Part shown: positions 26,280-34,807 of the stretch, in pieces
How positions within the stretch are numbered: the stretch's first letter is position 1
Layout of the letters: every line of letters starts with the position of its first letter
Origin: an uncultured Sutterella sp.
GTDB taxonomy: Bacteria; Pseudomonadota; Gammaproteobacteria; Burkholderiales; Burkholderiaceae_F
Length of the DNA: 64,000 nucleotides
Direction of reading: 5' to 3'
Assembly (NCBI GenBank): GCA_900544345.1
Contig: UQUR01000007.1
Span: forward strand, 1-64,000
Notes under the pieces: generated by a model
Database searches by the model: none
What the model was told of the DNA's origin: nothing
What the model saw: only the letters and a program-made list of their open reading frames with translations
Position numbers and translations under genes: made by a program

Positions 26280-26459
26280 ATGGCTAAGAAGACCATTAAA
26301 GTTACGTTGATCAAGAGCCCGATCGGCACGAAGGCCGATCACCGTGCTACGTTGCGTGGCTTGGGCTTGTCTAAGATGAACCAAACACGTGAACTCGAAG
26401 ACACGCCTGCCGTGCGCGGTATGATCACGAAGGTTGCTTACTTGGTTCGTGCCGAGTAA
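26280..26459 (+). CDS. rpmD: 50S ribosomal protein L30
   Basis: 59 residues beginning MAKKTIKVTLIKSPIGTKAD and continuing with RATLRGLGLSKMNQTRELED. GAAGGAGA precedes the ATG. Small single-domain protein in its normal place between rpsE and rplO. Confidence 0.97.
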   Translation: MAKKTIKVTLIKSPIGTKADHRATLRGLGLSKMNQTRELEDTPAVRGMITKVAYLVRAE

Positions 26460-26472
26460 TTAGGGGTAGATG

Positions 26473-26907
26473 ATGCAATTAAATACTTTGCAACCCGCTG
26501 TGGGTTCTAAGAGCGCTCGTCACCGCGTTGGTCGTGGTGTGGGTTCCGGTTGGGGCAAAACGGCCGGTCGTGGCCACAAAGGTCAAAAGTCCCGCGCCGG
26601 TGGCTTCCACAAGGTGGGCTTCGAAGGCGGTCAAATGCCGCTGCATCGTCGCTTGCCGAAGCGTGGTTTCACGTCTTTGACGCGTCGTTTCTGCGAAGAA
26701 GTTCGCTTGAACGAACTCCAAGGTTTGTCCGTGGAAGAAATTGATTTGGCTGTTTTGAAGGCCGCCAATATCGTTTCTGCTCGCGCTTTGTCCGCTCGCG
26801 TAATCAAGTCCGGAGAAATCTCCCGCAAGGTTGTGCTCCGCGGTTTGAGCGCCACGAAGGGTGCCAAGGCTGCTATTGAAGCTGCCGGCGGCTCCGTGGA
26901 AGAGTAA
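26473..26907 (+). CDS. rplO: 50S ribosomal protein L15
   Basis: Late-assembly protein, 144 residues. Two adjacent ATGs exist (26470 and 26473); the second has the better distance from AGGGG. Typical glycine-rich N terminus RVGRGVGSGWGKTAGRGHKGQ, then GFEGGQMPLHRRLPKRGF. Confidence 0.97.
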   Translation: MQLNTLQPAVGSKSARHRVGRGVGSGWGKTAGRGHKGQKSRAGGFHKVGFEGGQMPLHRRLPKRGFTSLTRRFCEEVRLNELQGLSVEEIDLAVLKAANIVSARALSARVIKSGEISRKVVLRGLSATKGAKAAIEAAGGSVEE

Positions 26908-26929
26908 CTCGCTTTTTAGGAAGAACAAC

Positions 26930-28258
26930 GTGGCGACCAGCCCTAGTTCCAATCAAGCAAGCGGCCCGAAGTACGGTGATTTGAAGCGCCGTATCATCTT
27001 CTTGCTGCTTGCCTTAGTCGTGTACCGCATCGGCGCTCATGTGCCGGTGCCGGGCATCGATCCCGACATGCTGTCTCGTTTGTTCCAAGAACAGCAAGGC
27101 GGCATTCTCGGGCTGTTCAACATGTTCTCTGGTGGCGCTTTATCGCGCTTCTCAGTGTTTGCGTTGGGGATCATGCCTTACATTTCTGCATCCATTATTA
27201 TGCAGATGTTGTCGTACGTGCTCCCCTCGTTAGAAAGTTTGCGTAAAGAGGGCGAGTCCGGACGCCGTAAGATCACTCAATACACACGTTATGGTACGTT
27301 GTTGTTGGGTGTATTCCAGGCCTTCGGAATCGCAGTCGCGCTTGAAAGCCAAGCAGGACTCGTTTTGGATCCGGGCATGATGTTCCGATTCACTTGCGTG
27401 GTTTCCTTGGTGACGGGCACGATGTTCTTGATGTGGCTCGGTGAACAAATCACTGAACGCGGTTTGGGTAACGGTATCTCGATCATTATTTTCGCCGGTA
27501 TCGTTGCTGGATTACCCTCTGCTATTTCCGGCTTGTTCCAGCTGGTTAGCACCGGTGCTATCAGTCCCTTGTCCGCTATTTTTGTGATTGCCATCGTTGC
27601 GGTCGTGACAGCTTTTGTAGTCTTCATCGAACGCGGTCAACGTCGCATCACGGTGAACTATGCTAAACGTCAGGTAGGCAATCGTCTCTACGGAGGTCAA
27701 ACGTCTTATCTGCCGTTGAAGATGAATATGTCGGGTGTTATTCCTCCGATCTTTGCTTCATCTTTAATTTTGTTCCCGGCTACGTTGGCTGGATGGTTTA
27801 CCAGCGGCGATTCCACTCGTTGGATTCGTGACCTGGCAGCAGCTTTGTCTCCCGGTCAGCCGCTCTACACCCTGCTTTATGCTGCAATGATTGTTTTCTT
27901 TGCATATTTCTACACGGCTTTGGTTTTCAATCCGCGTGAAACTGCAGAGAATCTGAAAAAGAGTGGTGCGTTCGTCCCGGGTATTCGCCCCGGTGAGCAA
28001 ACGTCTCGCTACATCGATAAGGTGTTGCTTCGTTTGACGCTCGGCGGTGCGATTTATCTGGTGTTTGTCTGCTTGGTACCGGAATTTTTGAATATGCGTT
28101 TCAATGTTCCGTTCTACTTCGGCGGTACATCGTTGCTGATCGTTGTGGTCGTAACGATGGACTTTATGAGCCAGGTGCAGGCTTACATGATGTCGCAGCA
28201 ATATGAAAATTTGCTCAAGAAGACTAACTTCAAGGGCTTTGGTTCTGCCGGGATGTAA
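26930..28258 (+). CDS. secY: Preprotein translocase subunit SecY
   Basis: Ten-helix channel of the SecYEG complex, 442 residues from the GTG at 26930 (TTAGGAAG upstream). A longer in-frame reading into rplO has no family support. Signature segments near GGALSRFSVFALGIMPYISAS (plug and TM2) and GGQTSYLPLKMNMSGVIPPIF are present; the C-terminal cytoplasmic loop carries FVPGIRPGEQT. It follows rplO as usual. Confidence 0.98.
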   Translation: MATSPSSNQASGPKYGDLKRRIIFLLLALVVYRIGAHVPVPGIDPDMLSRLFQEQQGGILGLFNMFSGGALSRFSVFALGIMPYISASIIMQMLSYVLPSLESLRKEGESGRRKITQYTRYGTLLLGVFQAFGIAVALESQAGLVLDPGMMFRFTCVVSLVTGTMFLMWLGEQITERGLGNGISIIIFAGIVAGLPSAISGLFQLVSTGAISPLSAIFVIAIVAVVTAFVVFIERGQRRITVNYAKRQVGNRLYGGQTSYLPLKMNMSGVIPPIFASSLILFPATLAGWFTSGDSTRWIRDLAAALSPGQPLYTLLYAAMIVFFAYFYTALVFNPRETAENLKKSGAFVPGIRPGEQTSRYIDKVLLRLTLGGAIYLVFVCLVPEFLNMRFNVPFYFGGTSLLIVVVVTMDFMSQVQAYMMSQQYENLLKKTNFKGFGSAGM

Positions 28259-28320
28259 ATTTCGGAAGAACAAAACTGAATGAGTCCGCTCGGGGCCATA
28301 CTTCACGCCTCGAGGACACG

Positions 28321-28353
28321 CAGAATTGAGGAGGAGTCTGACTCCTCCTGATT
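28321..28353 (+). promoter_or_regulatory. Hairpin with paired SD/anti-SD sequences, secY-rpmJ gap
   Basis: GAATTGAGGAGGAGT pairs with ACTCCTCCTGATTC around a 3-base loop (one mismatch). The stem therefore contains GGAGG facing CCTCC. No T-run follows. The whole secY-rpmJ gap is 228 bases, has no infA, and holds a second weaker stem near 28400-28440. Role unknown. Confidence 0.6.
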
Positions 28354-28486
28354 CTGTCTCAGAGAGTTACGTTTTGATGCACTACGTCACAACGAAACTT
28401 GAAGAGTTCAGGAAAAGAGAGTATCCTCTCGAACTTCCTGTCGTGTGGACAGCAATGATCCGTGAATAACACGGTTGGAGATAACA

Positions 28487-28600
28487 ATGAAGGTTAACGC
28501 TTCGGTCAAAAAAATGTGCCGCAAGTGCAAGATCATTAAGCGCAAAGGCGTTGTTCGTGTGATCTGCTCTGATCCGCGTCACAAACAGCGTCAAGGCTAA
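28487..28600 (+). CDS. rpmJ: 50S ribosomal protein L36
   Basis: 37 residues: MKVNASVKKMCRKCKIIKRK and ending DPRHKQRQG. It keeps the zinc-ribbon ligands (Cys11, Cys14, Cys27 and a His near position 33), so this is the zinc-binding form. GGAGATAAC precedes the ATG. Confidence 0.97.
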   Translation: MKVNASVKKMCRKCKIIKRKGVVRVICSDPRHKQRQG

Positions 28601-28611
28601 AGAGGTAAAAG

Positions 28612-28977
28612 ATGGCTCGTATTGCCGGTATTAATATTCCGCCTAACCAACACGCAGAAATCGGTTTGACTGCCATTTATGGTATCGGCCGTTCCCGCGC
28701 TCGCGACATTTTGTCCAAGGTTGGTGTGGAATACACCAAGAAAATTAAAGATCTCGACGACGCCGAACTCGAACGCATCCGTGATGCGATCAGTCAGTAC
28801 ACCGTTGAAGGTGACTTGCGTCGTGAAGTTCAACTCTCGATTAAGCGCCTTATCGATTTAGGCACTTATCGTGGTATGCGTCATCGTCGCGGCTTGCCGG
28901 TTCGCGGTCAACGTACCCGTACGAATGCTCGTACGCGTAAGGGCCCGAAGAAAGTCGGCGTCGCGCTTAAGAAGTAA
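28612..28977 (+). CDS. rpsM: 30S ribosomal protein S13
   Basis: Head protein making intersubunit bridges, 121 residues: MARIAGINIPPNQHAEIGLTAI, the helix-two-turn-helix, and the basic tail RHRRGLPVRGQRTRTNARTRKG. First gene of the alpha operon with rpmJ. Confidence 0.98.
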   Translation: MARIAGINIPPNQHAEIGLTAIYGIGRSRARDILSKVGVEYTKKIKDLDDAELERIRDAISQYTVEGDLRREVQLSIKRLIDLGTYRGMRHRRGLPVRGQRTRTNARTRKGPKKVGVALKK

Positions 28978-28993
28978 ACATTAAAGGATAACA

Positions 28994-29407
28994 ATGGCTG
29001 GCAAAACTCCTAGCAGTCAGCAAGTTGCTCAGCAACGTGCTCGCAAAAAGGTGAAGAAGGTCGTTACGGAAGGTATCGCGCACGTTCACGCTTCCTTCAA
29101 TAACACGATCATCACGATCACCGATCGCCAAGGCAACGCTATTGCTGCGTCGTCTTCTGGCGCTCAAGGTTTCAAGGGCTCTCGTAAATCCACGCCGTTC
29201 GCAGCTCAAGTCGCCGCTGAACACGCTGGTCGTATCGCTCTTGAATATGGTTTGAAGAATGTTGAAGTTCGCATCATGGGTCCCGGCCCCGGTCGTGAAT
29301 CCAGCGTTCGTGCGCTCAATGCGCTCGGCATTCGTGTGACGTCGATTCAAGACGTGACCCCCATTCCTCACAATGGTGTGCGTCCGTCCAAGCGTCGTCG
29401 CGTCTAA
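28994..29407 (+). CDS. rpsK: 30S ribosomal protein S11
   Basis: Platform protein near the mRNA path, 137 residues. It has the basic N-terminal tail, HVHASFNNTIITITDRQGN, GFKGSRKSTPFAAQ and the C-terminal HNGVRPSKRRRV. rpsD follows after 83 bases. Confidence 0.98.
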   Translation: MAGKTPSSQQVAQQRARKKVKKVVTEGIAHVHASFNNTIITITDRQGNAIAASSSGAQGFKGSRKSTPFAAQVAAEHAGRIALEYGLKNVEVRIMGPGPGRESSVRALNALGIRVTSIQDVTPIPHNGVRPSKRRRV

Positions 29408-29426
29408 CTACTTTTTCTAATCCCGC

Positions 29427-29470
29427 GTCTGTCTATGAGGATAGATAGACTGAATGTGACTTTGATCACA
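29427..29470 (+). promoter_or_regulatory. rpsD leader: hairpin plus TGTGA-N6-TCACA dyad
   Basis: GTCTGTCTAT pairs with ATAGATAGAC (29427-29450, one G-U pair, loop GAGG). Directly after it, TGTGA (29455-29459), six bases, TCACA (29466-29470) is a perfect dyad with the E. coli CRP-site core. In this mRNA leader it may simply be a second stem used for S4 autoregulation. DNA-binding and RNA roles are both inferences. Confidence 0.45.
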
Positions 29471-29490
29471 GGATAAGAGAGGCATATTAA

Positions 29491-30126
29491 ATGGCACGAT
29501 ATACCGGTCCCAAACTCAAGCTCGCGCGCCGCGAGGGTTGTGACCTTAATTTGAAGAGCGCGCGTCGCTCCTTGTCGAGCAAAGTCGGCAAGGGCTCCGA
29601 TACGATCACCAAACCGGGCCAGCACGGTAAGACTTCTGGTGCTCGTCAATCGGGTTATGCAGCCCAATTGCGTGAAAAGCAAAAGGTTCGCCGCATGTAT
29701 GGCGTTCTCGAACGCCAGTTCCGTCGTTACTTCGCTGAAGCCCAACGTGAAAAGGGCCATACCGGCGAAGTGCTTCTCGATTTGCTCGAAAGCCGTTTGG
29801 ACAACGTTGTTTATCGCATGGGCTTCGGTTGCACCCGTGCGGAAGCTCGCCAGTTGGTGAGCCACTGCGCCGTTTTGGTCAATGGTAACAAGGTGAACAT
29901 TCCTTCTTACCGTGTCAAACCCGGTGATGTTATCTCTATTCGCGAAAAGTCCCAAAAGCAAGCCCGTATTACGGAATCTTTGGAACTTGCCGCTCAAGTC
30001 GGTTTCCCGTCTTGGGTGTCTGTTGATGCGAAGAAGTTTGAAGGTACGTTCAAGGCTCTGCCGGCTCGTGACGAAATCTGTCAAGACGTCGACGAATCCC
30101 TGGTCGTCGAATTCTATTCGCGTTAA
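29491..30126 (+). CDS. rpsD: 30S ribosomal protein S4
   Basis: Primary assembly protein and, in E. coli, translational repressor of the alpha operon. The 211 residues have an N-terminal basic domain and an S4 RNA-binding domain (LLDLLESRLDNVVYRMGFG, about 93-111). GAGAGG precedes the ATG. Confidence 0.98.
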   Translation: MARYTGPKLKLARREGCDLNLKSARRSLSSKVGKGSDTITKPGQHGKTSGARQSGYAAQLREKQKVRRMYGVLERQFRRYFAEAQREKGHTGEVLLDLLESRLDNVVYRMGFGCTRAEARQLVSHCAVLVNGNKVNIPSYRVKPGDVISIREKSQKQARITESLELAAQVGFPSWVSVDAKKFEGTFKALPARDEICQDVDESLVVEFYSR

Positions 30127-30192
30127 TAGTTAGTTCGGTCGGTGCACTCTGTGTAGTGCGCGAGAGTGTGCCGCACCTGCTACAATTCGTGC

Positions 30193-30221
30193 GATCGGTC
30201 CTTTTGGGGCACCGGTCGCAT
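30193..30221 (+). promoter_or_regulatory. Leader hairpin upstream of rpoA
   Basis: GCGATCGGT pairs with ACCGGTCGC (with a mismatch) around a T/G-rich loop. A TACAAT at 30181-30186 just upstream could be a -10 box, but no matching -35 was found. The 175-base gap otherwise holds only the rpoA leader. Confidence 0.4.
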
Positions 30222-30301
30222 TTACTCTACTTAAGCCCCAGACCATCCATCAGCCTTATCGGTGTAACGAGCCGAGGGTATTGAAAAGGACAGTCTACAA
30301 A

Positions 30302-31306
30302 ATGGCCAATACTACTTTGTTGAAGCCGACCACCATTGAAGCTGTGGTTGACGAAAACAATCCCAATCTTGCAGTCATCACCCTTGAACCTTTCGAACGT
30401 GGCTACGGTCATACGCTAGGCAACGCACTTCGTCGTATTTTGCTTGCCAGCATGGTCGGTTATGCTCCTACGGAAGCTCAGATTGCCGGTGTCGTGCATG
30501 AATATTCACAAATTGACGGCGTTCTTGAAGACGTTGTTGATATCCTTTTGAACTTGAAGGGTGTTGTCTTTAAGCTCGAAGGTCGCGATGAAGTCACGCT
30601 TACTTTGCGTAAGAGCACCGAAGGTGTGGTGACGGCTGCTGATTTTGACCTGCCGCACGACGTGACGGTGATCAATCCGGATCACGTGATTGCTCACTTG
30701 GCTGCCAACGGCAAGTTGGATATGCAGGTTAAGGTCGAAAAAGGCCGCGGCTATCAACCCGGTGATATGCGTGCTTTCCGTGATGACTATTCCAAGACCA
30801 CGATCGGTCGCATCATCATGGACGCTTCCTTTAGCCCGATTCGCCGCGTTGCTTATGAAGTCAGTGCCGCCCGTGTGGCTCAACGTACCGACCTCGACAA
30901 GCTCGTGATGACGATTGAAACTAACGGAGCTATTGAACCGGAAGAGGCTTTGCGCGAAGCTGTGTACATTCTTCAGGATCAATTGACGGTCTTCGGTTCT
31001 ATTAAGAGCGAACAGGCCGGTAAGGTTGCTCAGGAAGAAGACGCCAATAACCCGCCGCCGCTTGATCCGATTCTCATGCGTCCGGTTGACGATCTGGAAT
31101 TGACCGTTCGCTCCGCTAATTGCTTAAAGGGTGAACAGGTCTTCTATATCGGCGACTTGATCCAACGCACTGAAAATGAATTGCTCAAGACTCCGAACTT
31201 GGGTCGTAAGTCCTTGAATGAAATCAAGGAAGTGCTTGCTGCTCACGGTTTGACCTTGGGTATGAAGTTGGAAAACTGGCCGCCTGCCGGTCTTGACCAA
31301 CATTAA
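30302..31306 (+). CDS. rpoA: RNA polymerase subunit alpha
   Basis: Assembles the polymerase and contacts UP elements and activators. The 334 residues from the ATG at 30302 give the family N terminus; an in-frame TTG at 30281 is less likely. The N-terminal dimerisation domain has FERGYGHTLGNALRRILLASM. The C-terminal domain carries LELTVRSANCLKGEQVFYIGD and the DNA-binding TPNLGRKSLNEIKEVL. Confidence 0.99.
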   Translation: MANTTLLKPTTIEAVVDENNPNLAVITLEPFERGYGHTLGNALRRILLASMVGYAPTEAQIAGVVHEYSQIDGVLEDVVDILLNLKGVVFKLEGRDEVTLTLRKSTEGVVTAADFDLPHDVTVINPDHVIAHLAANGKLDMQVKVEKGRGYQPGDMRAFRDDYSKTTIGRIIMDASFSPIRRVAYEVSAARVAQRTDLDKLVMTIETNGAIEPEEALREAVYILQDQLTVFGSIKSEQAGKVAQEEDANNPPPLDPILMRPVDDLELTVRSANCLKGEQVFYIGDLIQRTENELLKTPNLGRKSLNEIKEVLAAHGLTLGMKLENWPPAGLDQH

Positions 31307-31319
31307 TTTTGGCATTGAC

Positions 31320-31348
31320 TTGCTAAATCAAGGACGGGAGAATAAAAT
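31320..31348 (+). promoter_or_regulatory. Candidate promoter for rplQ
   Basis: TTGCTA (31320-31325), 17 bases, TAAAAT (31343-31348), just after rpoA. Leader elements downstream include the hairpin GAGTCTT/AAGACTC (31359-31375) and a perfect palindrome CCGAATATATTCGG (31392-31405). Confidence 0.5.
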
Positions 31349-31471
31349 CTCGTCCTTCGAGTCTTTTTAAGACTCAAACTTTACCCGCCCGCCGAATATA
31401 TTCGGATAGAAGAAGATGGGATAGCGCCCTGAAAGGGGCTCATAAGACTAACTTTTATAGGAATAATAAAA

Positions 31472-31870
31472 ATGCGTCACCGTCATGGTTTACGTAAGCT
31501 GAATCGTACCAGCGCCCACCGTTTGGCTATGCTCCGCAATATGATGAATTCTTTATTGCGTCATGAAGCCATCAAGACCACGTTGCCGAAGGCCAAGGAA
31601 TTGCGTCGTGTTGTTGAACCGATGATCACTCTTGCTAAGGTTGATACGGTTGCTAATCGCCGTTTGGCTTTTGCCCGTTTGCGTGATCGCGAAATGGTTA
31701 CGAAGCTTTTTACCGTTCTCGGCCCGCGCTTTGCTGCCCGTAACGGTGGTTACACCCGCATCTTGAAGATGGGGTTCCGCGTTGGTGATAACGCCCCGAT
31801 GGCTTATATGGAATTGGTTGAAAAGACTGCTCCGGTTGTTGAAGCCACCGAAGAAGCTAAAGCCGAATAA
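31472..31870 (+). CDS. rplQ: 50S ribosomal protein L17
   Basis: 132 residues beginning MRHRHGLRKLNRTSAHRLAMLRN; conserved HEAIKTTLPKAKELRRVVEP. It ends the alpha operon and is followed by a clear terminator. A 165-base leader with its own promoter separates it from rpoA. Confidence 0.98.
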   Translation: MRHRHGLRKLNRTSAHRLAMLRNMMNSLLRHEAIKTTLPKAKELRRVVEPMITLAKVDTVANRRLAFARLRDREMVTKLFTVLGPRFAARNGGYTRILKMGFRVGDNAPMAYMELVEKTAPVVEATEEAKAE

Positions 31871-31900
31871 TTTGAACGTATAGCGCTCAGGTTAATAGAG

Positions 31901-31930
31901 GGGGAGTTCACTGCAGAACTTCCCTTTTTT
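31901..31930 (+). terminator. Terminator of the ribosomal protein cluster
   Basis: GGGGAGTTC and GAACTTCCC form a 9-bp stem around ACTGCA, followed by TTTTTT. Marks the end of the continuous 31-kb translation/transcription block. Confidence 0.9.
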
Positions 31931-31946
31931 CATTTGTTTTTCTAGT

Positions 31947-32603
31947 ATGAAACTGTCTCTCCCTGCCGCTTTGGGTAATGTTACTCAGCTGTTGCTCGGC
32001 ATTATTTTTATGTCCTTCGGAATTTGCTTAATTTCGGCGGTTCATTTGGGGACAACACCTATTAGCAGTCTTCCATGGACGTTGTCTAAAATTTGCGACT
32101 TAACTTTTGGTACAACCACATTTTTGTGCAATATTGTTTTTCTTGGGATTCAGATTCTTCTTTTGCGTCATGAGTTTTCAAAACTAAATTTTCTACAGAT
32201 TCCGCTTGTTTTTTTATTTAGCTTATTTACGGATTTTTGGATGTGGTTTTTGTCGGAACTCTCTTTTGAGAACTACTGGGTACTTTTGGTTTTGTCATTG
32301 CTCGGTAACCTCTTCTTAGCCTTGGGGGTAGCTTTTGAAGTTCGCTCAAAGAGCATCCCATTGCCGGGAGAAGGGCTTGTTATCGCGGTCTCTGTCGTCA
32401 CTCGCCAACCTTTTTACCGTATCAAAATTGGCAATGACATCACGATGGTGATTCTGGCTGCTATTCTTGGCTTTTTCTGCTTAAATGAAATCTATGGCAT
32501 TCGGGAAGGAACGCTGATATCCGCATTCTTAGTGGGTATTCTTGTGAAGTTTATATCACGGTTTCTTGATAGGATTTGGCCAATAAAACAAAAATTCAAT
32601 TGA
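31947..32603 (+). CDS. YczE/YitT-like integral membrane protein
   Basis: 218 residues with about five or six hydrophobic segments and no soluble domain. The N-terminal part (GIIFMSFGICLISAVHLGTTPISSLPWTLS) is typical of the YczE/YyaS/YitT group, whose function is not well established. The DNA is visibly more A/T-rich, with weaker codon bias than the ribosomal genes before it. hslR starts only 3 bases after its stop, so the two may be co-transcribed. The start 16 bases after the terminator T-run leaves little room for a promoter. Confidence 0.7.
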   Translation: MKLSLPAALGNVTQLLLGIIFMSFGICLISAVHLGTTPISSLPWTLSKICDLTFGTTTFLCNIVFLGIQILLLRHEFSKLNFLQIPLVFLFSLFTDFWMWFLSELSFENYWVLLVLSLLGNLFLALGVAFEVRSKSIPLPGEGLVIAVSVVTRQPFYRIKIGNDITMVILAAILGFFCLNEIYGIREGTLISAFLVGILVKFISRFLDRIWPIKQKFN

Positions 32604-32606
32604 TCT

Positions 32607-32999
32607 ATGACGGAACTAATTAGCGAAAGAATTGACAAATGGCTCTGGGCAGCTCGTTTTTTTAAAACAAGAAGCCTGGCTCAGGAAGCAGTAGAGCTAG
32701 GTCGGGTAAAGCTGAATGGAGAACGTGTTAAGCCCTCCAAAGAAGTTAAGCTCTCAGATAGGCTGGAAATTCATCGAGGGGAAGACATTTATGAAGTCCT
32801 GGTAGCAGGGTTTAACTTGCAAAGAGGTCCATCTACAGTGGCCAGAAATCTTTACATGGAAACAGAGGATGGACAAAGAAAGCGTCTGGAGCGCGCAGAG
32901 CTTCGTAAATTGGCTGTAGAACCTGCTTTGGATAGAAGCTCCAAGGGACGACCCACAAAGCGAGAGGGGCGTGAATTAAGGCGTTTAAGAGGCTATTGA
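32607..32999 (+). CDS. hslR: Heat-shock protein 15-like S4-domain RNA-binding protein
   Basis: 130 residues. An S4 domain at the N terminus (RIDKWLWAARFFKTRSLAQEAV, about 8-29; GRVKLNGERVKPSKEV) and a basic C-terminal tail match Hsp15, which binds stalled 50S subunits carrying nascent chain-tRNA and recycles them. Convergent with hemB across a shared terminator. Confidence 0.9.
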   Translation: MTELISERIDKWLWAARFFKTRSLAQEAVELGRVKLNGERVKPSKEVKLSDRLEIHRGEDIYEVLVAGFNLQRGPSTVARNLYMETEDGQRKRLERAELRKLAVEPALDRSSKGRPTKREGRELRRLRGY

Positions 33000-33005
33000 C
33001 AAAAA

Positions 33006-33036
33006 GCCGTCCGTTGCGAAAAAGGCAATGGACGGC
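33006..33036 (-). terminator. Terminator between hslR and hemB
   Basis: GCCGTCCGTTGC (33006-33017) pairs with GCAATGGACGGC (33025-33036), with one mismatch. On the - strand a T-run (TTTTT) follows, so it mainly serves hemB. It may also slow transcription from hslR. Confidence 0.85.
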
Positions 33037-33053
33037 GTTGCAAAGATTAGTTT

Positions 33054-34070
33054 TTATAACCTGATTGGCGTTTCTTTAAGCCAGCGGGCTACATCCAGTG
33101 CACAGTAAGTCAGAATGCCATCGGCTCCTGCGCGTTTAAAGCACATCATTGTTTCAAGAGTAAATTTCTTTTCATCAATATACCCCGCGGCTGCAGCAGC
33201 TTTCAAAAGAGCATATTCACCGCTTACATGATAAGCAAAAGTAGGGGCCTTAAACTCATCTTTTACGCGGCGCAAAACATCCAGATAGGGTAGACCGGGT
33301 TTAACCATGACCATATCCGCTCCTTCCTGCAGATCTAAGCCCACTTCCCATAGGGCTTCATCACTGTTGGATGGATCCATTTGATAGACCGCTTTATTGC
33401 TTTTGCCGAGGTTAGCAGCAGAACCGACTGCATCACGGAAGGGACCGTAAAAGGCGCTTGCATATTTGGCGGAGTAAGCCATGATACGTGTGTGAATAAA
33501 GCCCTCTTCATCCAAAGCTTGCCGAATCACACCAATTCGCCCGTCCATCATGTCACTCGGGGCAACAACATCAGCACCTGCTCGAGCTTGTGCTAAAGCT
33601 TGTTTAACGAGCATCTCAATGGTTTCGTCATTGAGGATATAACCAGTTTCATCGATAAGACCATCTTGGCCGTGGGTCGTGTAAGGATCCAAAGCTACGT
33701 CACACATGACACCTAATTGCGGGAATTTTGCTTTTAGAAGGCGCACAACGTTCGGAATTAAGCCGTCGGGATTAGCAGCCTCGCGACCGTCAGGAGTCTT
33801 TAAATGATCATCAATGGCGGGAAACAGCGCAATCATGGGAATACCCAAATCCACCATTTCTTGAGCAACTTTGCAGAGTTCATCTGGCGTCATGCGTTCT
33901 ACGCCCGGCATCGTCGGAACGGCCTGGCGGCGTCCTTGGCCTTCCATTACAAACACAGGAAGAATCAAATCCGAGGCGCTTAGTGTGTTTTCACGCATCA
34001 GACGACGTGAAAATTCATCATGACGCATACGACGCATGCGTTTTTGAGGATATTGACCTAAAACATGCAT
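33054..34070 (-). CDS. hemB: Porphobilinogen synthase (delta-aminolevulinate dehydratase)
   Basis: Condenses two 5-aminolevulinate molecules to porphobilinogen for haem. 338 residues. The Schiff-base lysines are in AYSAKYAS (about residue 205) and MVMVKPGLPYLD (about 260). The metal-site segment reads DVALDPYTTHGQDG, without the cysteines of zinc-type enzymes, so this is the magnesium type seen in many proteobacteria. Haem synthesis implies cytochromes remain even though petABC is missing nearby. engB lies 23 bases upstream on the same strand. Confidence 0.97.
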   Translation of the reverse strand: MHVLGQYPQKRMRRMRHDEFSRRLMRENTLSASDLILPVFVMEGQGRRQAVPTMPGVERMTPDELCKVAQEMVDLGIPMIALFPAIDDHLKTPDGREAANPDGLIPNVVRLLKAKFPQLGVMCDVALDPYTTHGQDGLIDETGYILNDETIEMLVKQALAQARAGADVVAPSDMMDGRIGVIRQALDEEGFIHTRIMAYSAKYASAFYGPFRDAVGSAANLGKSNKAVYQMDPSNSDEALWEVGLDLQEGADMVMVKPGLPYLDVLRRVKDEFKAPTFAYHVSGEYALLKAAAAAGYIDEKKFTLETMMCFKRAGADGILTYCALDVARWLKETPIRL

Positions 34071-34093
34071 TTAATTTTGTCCTATAAAACAAT

Positions 34094-34729
34094 TTATGCT
34101 CGAAGTTCTTCTCGATGAATCCAGCGCAAAAGCGTATCTCTCAATTCATCAACACCTTCGCGCTTAAGACCAGAAAAAAGCTGAACAGAGATATGAGGTC
34201 CAAGTTCGGCTGCGCGACTACGAACCATACGTAGCGTTTCCTTTTTAGCCTGATTGTTGAGTTGATCACACTTATTGAGCAAGAAGTGCATTTTGACAGG
34301 GCGAGTATTCAAAAAATCGATAACCCATTCGTCCGTCGGCATAAAAGGACGGCGGGCGTCCATCACAACGACAATTCCGGTTAAAGTGTCTCGTTGTGCT
34401 AGGTAACCTCCAATTAGCTCAGACCACGTTTTGCGGGTACCTTCCGCCGCTTTAGCAAAACCGTATCCTGGTAAGTCGACTAAAGAAGCGACACGGTCGC
34501 GGTGACCGAGTTCATTTTTTTGGAAAAGATCAAAAAAATTAATTAGTTGCGTACGGCCTGGGGTTTTAGAGGCAAATGCTAAACGGCCCTGTCGGGTCAA
34601 AACGTTGATAGTCGTAGATTTGCCGGCATTAGAGCGTCCTGCAAAAGCGATCTCTGGAACGTCTCCAGGGGGCAGCCCTTGCAATTGGGAAACAGAAAGA
34701 CGAAACCGAGCGCTGTCAAATAAACTCAA
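34094..34729 (-). CDS. engB: Ribosome-biogenesis GTPase EngB (YihA/YsxC)
   Basis: 211 residues. TRAFAC GTPase needed for late 50S assembly. Motifs: G1 GRSNAGKST (about 31-39), G2 TPGRTQLINFF, G3 DLPGYGFA, G4 NKCDQL; the Walker and guanine motifs are all intact. Transcribed before hemB in the same direction. Confidence 0.95.
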   Translation of the reverse strand: MSLFDSARFRLSVSQLQGLPPGDVPEIAFAGRSNAGKSTTINVLTRQGRLAFASKTPGRTQLINFFDLFQKNELGHRDRVASLVDLPGYGFAKAAEGTRKTWSELIGGYLAQRDTLTGIVVVMDARRPFMPTDEWVIDFLNTRPVKMHFLLNKCDQLNNQAKKETLRMVRSRAAELGPHISVQLFSGLKREGVDELRDTLLRWIHREELRA

Positions 34730-34807
34730 AACGAATACCTCTTTGAAATATTGAGGCGCAATATTAGACCGAGAACCTTACGCGGAGTTTAAGTTTTAGT
34801 TTGAAAA

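Noticed and set aside
31947..32603. Horizontal transfer of the YczE-like gene because of its A/T-rich DNA
   Set aside because: The genes after it (hslR, hemB, engB) have similar composition. The contrast is explained by the strong codon bias of the ribosomal genes before it.
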